A DNA stretch of 10,512 bases from Sediminibacterium sp. (lineage in GTDB: Bacteria; Bacteroidota; Bacteroidia; Chitinophagales; Chitinophagaceae), in assembly GCA_030832695.1 (NCBI GenBank), contig JAURIP010000037.1:1-10512 (forward strand), read 5' to 3'. Below the pieces are notes generated by a model. The model was not told the DNA's origin. It ran no database searches and worked only from the letters and a program-made list of their open reading frames with translations. Positions 5,792 to 10,512 of this stretch are shown one piece after another. The translations under genes and the position numbers were made by a program. The number at the start of each line of letters is the position of its first letter. Positions within the stretch are counted from its first letter, which is position 1.

Positions 5792-7054
5792 TTATAAATG
5801 TACTATTTGGTCTCTGCCAGGTCCATTAGAAACATATTTAACGGGTACCCCAAGGTAACTATTAATAAATTCTATATATGATTTCATAGTTGCAGGTAAT
5901 TCCTTTTCATTTTTCATTTTTGTAGAATCGGTGTTCCACCCAGCCATTTTTTTCCAAATAGGGGTCACGGGTGTACCTACAATTTGAAATGGCACATAGT
6001 CAATTTGTTTTCCTTCCATTTCATAAGCAACACCTAGTTCTAATTCTGCAAAAGAATCTAGTATATCCGCCTTAGTCATTATAATTTGTGTTACACCATT
6101 GATCATGCAGGCAAATTTTAAGGCAACCAGGTCAATCCAACCACAGCGACGTGGTCTTCCGGTGGTAGCGCCAAATTCACTTCCAATCTTACGAAGTTCT
6201 TCGCCTTTCGCATCATGTAATTCGGTAGGGAATGGACCGCCACCCACCCTAGTACAATAGGCTTTAGAAATACCAAAAACCTCCCCAATTAATTTTGGAG
6301 AAATACCTAATCCAGTACAAACGCCTGCTGAAATAGTATTGGATGAAGTGACAAATGGGAAAGTACCAAAATCAATATCCAACATAGATCCTTGTGCACC
6401 TTCGGCCAATACTTTTTTCCCCTTGGAAATTTGATCATTAATAAAGTATTCGCAGTTGATGATATTTAATGTTTTTAAAAACTCAAGGGCTTCAAAAAAT
6501 TCGGTTTCCATTTCACTGATATCCTCGTTGAAATTGTAACTATCTAGTATTTTTTGATGCTTCATGCGTAGGGCAATATATTTACTAATAAAATTTTTAC
6601 TTAGTAAATCTCCTACTCTTATTGCATTACGGCCTGTTTTATCCATATAAGCGGGGCCAATGCCTTTCAACGTTGAGCCTATTTTACCATCCCCCTTTGA
6701 CAATTCAGATGCTTTGTCAAGTGCGCGGTGTGAAGGAATGATGATATTAGTTCGCTCTGATATAAAAAGATTTTTTTTAACATCCACGCCCATTGCTTTA
6801 ACGGCGTCACATTCTTTTTTTAATGTAACTGGATCTAGCACCACGCCATTGCCAATGATGTTTATTTTATCCTGATGAAAAATGCCAGAAGGAATTTGGT
6901 GTAAAACCATTTTAGTGCCATTCACATATAAAGTATGCCCCGCATTTGGGCCTCCTTGAAATCTTGCGACCACATCATAATTCGGTGCAAAATAATCAAC
7001 AATTTTACCTTTTCCTTCGTCACCCCATTGAAGTCCTAAAATTACATCTACCAT
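5792..7054 (-). CDS. purA: Adenylosuccinate synthetase
   Basis: PurA joins IMP and aspartate using GTP to form adenylosuccinate, the first committed step from IMP to AMP, in the cytoplasm. The 420-aa length is normal. The N-terminal signature QWGDEGKGK (9-17) holds the catalytic D12, and GGPNAGHT (34-41) holds the catalytic H40. GSTLKGIGPAYMDKTGR (126-142), the EGAQGSMLDIDFGTFPFVTSSN stretch (218-239), the IMP/aspartate-binding loop EFGATTGRPRRCGW (293-306), and the guanine-recognition TKAD (327-330) are all intact, and the end GPGRDQIV is typical. The ATG at 7054 is confirmed because it begins the standard MVDVILGLQWGDEGKGK. It lies 78 bp after rel on the same strand with no strong terminator between, so read-through from rel plus an internal promoter is likely. 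PurA is a known target of ppGpp inhibition, which makes the neighbour meaningful. Confidence 0.98.
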   Translation of the reverse strand: MVDVILGLQWGDEGKGKIVDYFAPNYDVVARFQGGPNAGHTLYVNGTKMVLHQIPSGIFHQDKINIIGNGVVLDPVTLKKECDAVKAMGVDVKKNLFISERTNIIIPSHRALDKASELSKGDGKIGSTLKGIGPAYMDKTGRNAIRVGDLLSKNFISKYIALRMKHQKILDSYNFNEDISEMETEFFEALEFLKTLNIINCEYFINDQISKGKKVLAEGAQGSMLDIDFGTFPFVTSSNTISAGVCTGLGISPKLIGEVFGISKAYCTRVGGGPFPTELHDAKGEELRKIGSEFGATTGRPRRCGWIDLVALKFACMINGVTQIIMTKADILDSFAELELGVAYEMEGKQIDYVPFQIVGTPVTPIWKKMAGWNTDSTKMKNEKELPATMKSYIEFINSYLGVPVKYVSNGPGRDQIVHL

Positions 7055-7073
7055 GGATTAATATTTGAGAACA

Positions 7074-7081
7074 CAAAAATA
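7074..7081 (-). promoter_or_regulatory. -7 element of the purA promoter
   Basis: On the minus strand it reads TATTTTTG, an exact TAnnTTTG, ending 19 nt before the purA ATG, the same spacing as at tatA and close to that at rplS (22 nt). No -33 TTG with normal spacing is visible. The 5-bp repeat AACAC (7070-7074)/GTGTT (7083-7087) brackets it. Confidence 0.5.
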
Positions 7082-7132
7082 AGTGTTGACAAGTTGATTA
7101 CCTATTTAAACTATTATTAATTGAACTAACTT

Positions 7133-9391
7133 TTACACAGTTTCGGTGTCAAATCTGTTAACTTGTTGTATTCCACTCACCGATTTAATTTTTTCCACCA
7201 GTACTTCGAGTTCGTCTTTATCGTGGACATATACTTTGATGGTGCCTTCGAATAAGCCGTCCTTGGATTCGATGGTAATGGCGGCAATGTTAATTTTAAG
7301 CTCTCCGCTGATAATGGTGGTAATATTATTCACCACCCCCACATCATCCATACCCACAATACTAAGTCCTGTAAGGAAGGAAATTTCTTTATTTTTTGCC
7401 CATTTGGTTTTTACTACCCGATGGCCATAATTTGCCAATAGCTGGGTGGCGTTGGGGCAACTGGTTCTATGAATAATTAGTCCTTTTCCTGTGCTCACAA
7501 ATCCAAACACATCATCCCCAGGAATAGGGTTGCAGCATTTCCCCAAACTGTATTTTATTTGATCGCTGGATTCGCCAAATATGATCAGTTCTGATTCCTT
7601 TTTTGGAACAAACTTACTCGTATTTGTTTCTTGACCAGGCTCGGGAGCAACATGAATAGGCTTCGGCGCCTCAATTTTGTCACCTAATACCAAGAATAAT
7701 TTTAATTCCTTTAAGTCAATTTGTTTTTTTGAAATTTTAAAATGCAAATCAAGTTGACTCGGCTGTTTATAGTAATTGACTAATTGGTCAATATTATAAG
7801 GGCTGTAAGGTGCGCCAATACTTTCTAATTTTCGTTGTAAAGTATATTTACCTTCCTCTGCAATTGTTTTTTTGTCTTCCCGCAGTGCATCTTTAATACT
7901 ATTTTTAGCCTTTGCGGTCACCACATTATTCAGCCAGTCTTCATTGGGCTTTTGCTTATTGCTCGTGATGATTTCAATTTGATCCCCGCTGCGTAATTTA
8001 TGGCTAATGGGCACTAATTTATGGTTCACTTTAGCCCCAATACATTTAGATCCAATAGCAGTATGTATATAAAATGCAAAATCTAAGGCCGAGCTGTTAA
8101 TGGGCAACATTTTTACTTCCCCTTTGGGTGTATACACATAAATTTCCTCTGCTAAAAAAGAAGTTTTAAAATCTTGTAAAAAATCAATGCCTTCTTCTTG
8201 TTGGTTGCTAAGCGCTTCTCTAATTTGAACAAACCATTTATCAAATCGATCTTCATTTTGAGAGCCTTCCTTATATTTAAAGTGTGCAGCTAATCCTTTC
8301 TCTGCAATTTCATTCATTCTTTTGGTTCTGATTTGCACCTCGACCCATTTTCCTTGAGGCCCCATTACAGTGGTATGTAAGGCTTCGTATCCATTACTTT
8401 TAGGATTACTTAACCAATCTCGTAATCTTTCTGGGGAGGGCAGATACTCGTCGGTAATTAAGGAATACACTTTCCAACAAGCTTCTTTTTCTTTATCCAA
8501 CGGCACATCTATAATAATGCGAATCGCAAATAAATCATACACTTCTTCAAAACTGACCCCTTTCTTTTTTATTTTATTCCAAATGGAGTGAATGCTTTTG
8601 GGGCGACCATGCATTTCGAATTCAAGATCCTCTTGTATTAATTTTTCATTTAATGGGCGGATAAATTCGTTGATGTATTTGGTTCTTTCTCTCTTGGTTT
8701 CCGCTAATTTTTTTGCAATCTCTTTGTAGGTATCTGGCTCCATGTATTTCATGGATAAATCTTCCAACTCTGTTTTTAAATTATACAAACCCATGCGGTG
8801 GGCCAATGGCGCATATACCCATATTGTTTCAGAAGCAATTTTTAATTGCTTTTCCTGCTTCATCGAATCTAGGGTACGCATATTATGTAAGCGGTCCGCC
8901 AGTTTTATTAATATCACCCTAGGATCATCGGTTAAGGTCAATAAAATCTTTTTGAAATTTTCGGCTTGCTGGCTACTATTGGCATCCATGACGCCCGAAA
9001 TTTTTGTTAACCCGTCAACTATTTTTGCGATTTCATTTCCGAATTCATTCTTTACATCATCTAAAGTTAAATCAGTGTCCTCAATCGTGTCGTGTAATAA
9101 TGCGCAAATGGTGCTCCGAACACCCAATCCAATCTCTTCCACACAAATCATAGCAACTGCAATAGGGTGTAAAATATAAGGCTCCCCACTTTTACGGCGC
9201 ATGGTTTTATGCGCGTGGGTGGCCATTTCAAAAGCAGTACGTAATAATTCTTTATCCCCTTTTTTTAATTTTTCTCGAATGGCTCTGAGCAATGCTCGAT
9301 ACTGACGAACAATTTCTTTATTTTCTTGTTCTTCATTTAAATCGTAATTGGATGCGATTTTGGCTTCGTTATGTATTTCGGATAAATCCAT
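7133..9391 (-). CDS. rel: Bifunctional (p)ppGpp synthetase/hydrolase (Rel/SpoT family)
   Basis: This long RSH enzyme makes (p)ppGpp from ATP and GDP/GTP during starvation and also degrades it. Numbered from ATG 9391 (752 aa), the HD hydrolase domain has H75, the H100-D101 pair in LLHDTIEDT, and LADRLHN with D166 and N170, so hydrolysis looks intact. The synthetase domain has GRPKSIHSIWNK (262-273), D286 in YDLFAIR, and E351 in VEVQIRT. The charge motif there is RLRD (322-325), basic like the RxKD of bifunctional Rel/SpoT rather than the acidic ExDD of RelA. TGS (about 417-477), a Cys-rich domain (C619, C620, H641, C645) and ACT (about 670-750) complete the ribosome-sensing half. A TTG at 9412 would add seven residues but lies inside the likely promoter, so I chose the ATG. 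purA follows on the same strand; an ABC exporter gene diverges 71 bp away. Confidence 0.95.
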   Translation of the reverse strand: MDLSEIHNEAKIASNYDLNEEQENKEIVRQYRALLRAIREKLKKGDKELLRTAFEMATHAHKTMRRKSGEPYILHPIAVAMICVEEIGLGVRSTICALLHDTIEDTDLTLDDVKNEFGNEIAKIVDGLTKISGVMDANSSQQAENFKKILLTLTDDPRVILIKLADRLHNMRTLDSMKQEKQLKIASETIWVYAPLAHRMGLYNLKTELEDLSMKYMEPDTYKEIAKKLAETKRERTKYINEFIRPLNEKLIQEDLEFEMHGRPKSIHSIWNKIKKKGVSFEEVYDLFAIRIIIDVPLDKEKEACWKVYSLITDEYLPSPERLRDWLSNPKSNGYEALHTTVMGPQGKWVEVQIRTKRMNEIAEKGLAAHFKYKEGSQNEDRFDKWFVQIREALSNQQEEGIDFLQDFKTSFLAEEIYVYTPKGEVKMLPINSSALDFAFYIHTAIGSKCIGAKVNHKLVPISHKLRSGDQIEIITSNKQKPNEDWLNNVVTAKAKNSIKDALREDKKTIAEEGKYTLQRKLESIGAPYSPYNIDQLVNYYKQPSQLDLHFKISKKQIDLKELKLFLVLGDKIEAPKPIHVAPEPGQETNTSKFVPKKESELIIFGESSDQIKYSLGKCCNPIPGDDVFGFVSTGKGLIIHRTSCPNATQLLANYGHRVVKTKWAKNKEISFLTGLSIVGMDDVGVVNNITTIISGELKINIAAITIESKDGLFEGTIKVYVHDKDELEVLVEKIKSVSGIQQVNRFDTETV

Positions 9392-9398
9392 CTTATTA

Positions 9399-9406
9399 CG
9401 AAAATA
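9399..9406 (-). promoter_or_regulatory. Possible -7 element of rel
   Basis: The minus strand reads TATTTTCG, one mismatch from TAnnTTTG, ending 7 nt before the rel ATG at 9391. If used, the leader is only about 4 nt. The nearest upstream TTG on that strand (9433-9435) is 26 nt away, too far for a normal -33. This is a weak call that mainly supports the ATG over the upstream TTG start. Confidence 0.3.
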
Positions 9407-9448
9407 CGACAATCAAACAGGATTTTTACATACAACACATAGATAGTG

Positions 9449-9456
9449 TAACTTTG
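9449..9456 (+). promoter_or_regulatory. -7 element of the ABC exporter gene
   Basis: TAACTTTG is an exact TAnnTTTG match. It ends 6 nt before ATG 9463 and 12 nt before ATG 9469. The predicted start near 9460 means an almost leaderless mRNA. The -33 region offers only a T-run (9423-9427), not TTG. Confidence 0.55.
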
Positions 9457-9462
9457 TAGCTC

Positions 9463-10512
9463 ATGACGATGAAACAGCCCAAATCATTTTTTAATTATCC
9501 CCTTTTAAAAAGGGTATTTTCATTTGTGCAACCTTATCGATACCTATTTATAGGTAACCTCCTATTGGCTATTGTTCTTGCTTTTTTTACCCCGATTCGA
9601 CCTTATTTAATTCAGCTCACGGTGAATACGGCTATTGGTAAGCCGACCATTTTGCCTGAATGGGTGCGCTTTTTCTTACCCCAAAACGCATTCGATTCGG
9701 CGATACAATTAATCATCGGCATCACCCTTTTTCAGGTGGCATTTATTCTAGTAGAAACCATTTTTCGTTTCTTCTTTACTTTTGGAATGGCCTGGTTGGG
9801 CCAGCAAGTGATTCGTGATTTGCGTAATAAAGTTTACGATAAAGTGATGCATTGGGAAATGAGGCAATTTGATAAAACGCCTATTGGAACATTAACCACG
9901 CGTACCATTAATGATATTGAAAGTATCAATGATATTTTTTCGGATGGTTTAATTCCAATTCTTGCTGATTTTTTAACCATCATAGTCACATTGGCAACAA
10001 TGTTTTTTATTAATTGGCAGTTGACATTAATATGTTTAATTCCATTTCCAATCATGTTAATTGCTACTTACTTTTTTAAAGAAAGTGTCAATAAAAGTTT
10101 TATACAGGTTCGCAATGCAGTTGCCGCATTAAACGCGTTTGTGCAGGAACATATTTCAGGAATGGCGGTGGTGCAAGCTTTTGCAGCAGAGGAAAAAGAA
10201 ATGACTAAGTTTGAAAAAATAAATGAAGGACATAAGTCTGCAAACATCAAAGCAATATTTGCATACTCTGTTTTTTTTCCTGTAGTGGAAGTGGTACTGG
10301 CCTTAAGTATCGGTTTAATTGTATGGTGGGTTGCAGACCAAAGTTTAGATGCAGGAATGTTGGTTGCTTTTATTTTATTTCTAAATCAAATTTTTAGGCC
10401 CTTGCGCATGATTGCAGATAAATTTAATGTTCTGCAAATGGGGATGGTGGCTGCTGAAAGGGTTTTTAAAGTTTTGGACAATACAGATATTACATTAAAC
10501 GAAGGGCAACTT
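9463..10512 (+). CDS. ABC exporter, transmembrane domain (3' end outside window)
   Basis: The frame stays open from ATG 9463 to the window edge (350 codons), so only the N-terminal transmembrane half of what should be a roughly 580-600-aa half-transporter is seen. It matches the type I exporter fold (MsbA/BmrA/YheH-like): hydrophobic helices at about 27-50, 82-108, 163-183, 186-205, 265-290 and 298-315, and a rather long periplasmic loop at about 51-80. The first cytoplasmic coupling region FDKTPIGTLTTRTINDIESI (136-155) is strongly conserved in this family, as is the exit segment FNVLQMGMVAAERVFKVLD (321-339) that leads into the nucleotide-binding domain. Walker A, the signature and Walker B would lie beyond the edge. 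Substrate unknown: lipid (MsbA role) or drug/peptide are all possible. ATG 9469 is an alternative start, two codons later, with a slightly longer leader. It diverges from rel. Confidence 0.9.
   Translation, partial: MTMKQPKSFFNYPLLKRVFSFVQPYRYLFIGNLLLAIVLAFFTPIRPYLIQLTVNTAIGKPTILPEWVRFFLPQNAFDSAIQLIIGITLFQVAFILVETIFRFFFTFGMAWLGQQVIRDLRNKVYDKVMHWEMRQFDKTPIGTLTTRTINDIESINDIFSDGLIPILADFLTIIVTLATMFFINWQLTLICLIPFPIMLIATYFFKESVNKSFIQVRNAVAALNAFVQEHISGMAVVQAFAAEEKEMTKFEKINEGHKSANIKAIFAYSVFFPVVEVVLALSIGLIVWWVADQSLDAGMLVAFILFLNQIFRPLRMIADKFNVLQMGMVAAERVFKVLDNTDITLNEGQL

Noticed and set aside
9392..9412. TTG start adding seven residues to Rel
   Set aside because: It lies in the likely promoter and the extra residues are not recognisable; ATG 9391 is simpler.
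1..10512. A new defence, mobile or biosynthetic system
   Set aside because: All sizeable frames belong to core housekeeping families except one small acidic protein. I see no transposase, integrase, toxin-antitoxin pair, CRISPR repeats or foreign composition.

Overview
The window looks like ordinary chromosomal core sequence from a Bacteroidota bacterium, most likely near Chitinophagaceae/Sphingobacteriia; I cannot name the species. It is AT-rich. Several genes are preceded by the Bacteroidota sigma-A -7 element TAnnTTTG rather than an E. coli-type -10 box or a Shine-Dalgarno site. The protein set (ZapA, RNase Y, L19, TatA, GatA, a GH23-type lytic transglycosylase, PurA, a long Rel) reads as typical of the phylum. 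No tRNA, rRNA, CRISPR array, insertion sequence or prophage gene is visible.

Left half (1-5322), all on +: the C-terminal part of zapA; a 225-bp spacer holding a structured element (240-340) that I propose is a 6S RNA; rny (membrane-anchored RNase Y); rplS with its own promoter and a strong intrinsic terminator (2472-2501); tatA; gatA from a forced TTG start; and an exported lytic transglycosylase that begins 12 bp after gatA. Right half (5335-9391), all on -: an unusual, extremely acidic/lysine-rich 111-aa protein of unknown function, purA, and the bifunctional (p)ppGpp synthetase/hydrolase rel. The two halves converge with only 12 bp between stop codons (5323-5334). At the right edge an ABC exporter gene diverges from rel and runs off the window, keeping only its transmembrane domain.

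Functional themes are RNA turnover and transcription control (6S candidate, RNase Y), translation (L19, the GatCAB amidotransferase subunit A), the envelope (TatA, lytic transglycosylase, ABC exporter, ZapA for division), and the purine/stringent-response pair rel-purA. PurA is a known ppGpp-inhibited enzyme, so that adjacency is biologically sensible.

I did not find a new multi-gene system. The items most worth checking are the candidate 6S RNA with a -7-like motif inside its bubble, the promoter-embedded stem-loop before rplS, the very short predicted leaders of three genes, a small ORF overlapping the rny start, and the uncharacterised acidic protein.
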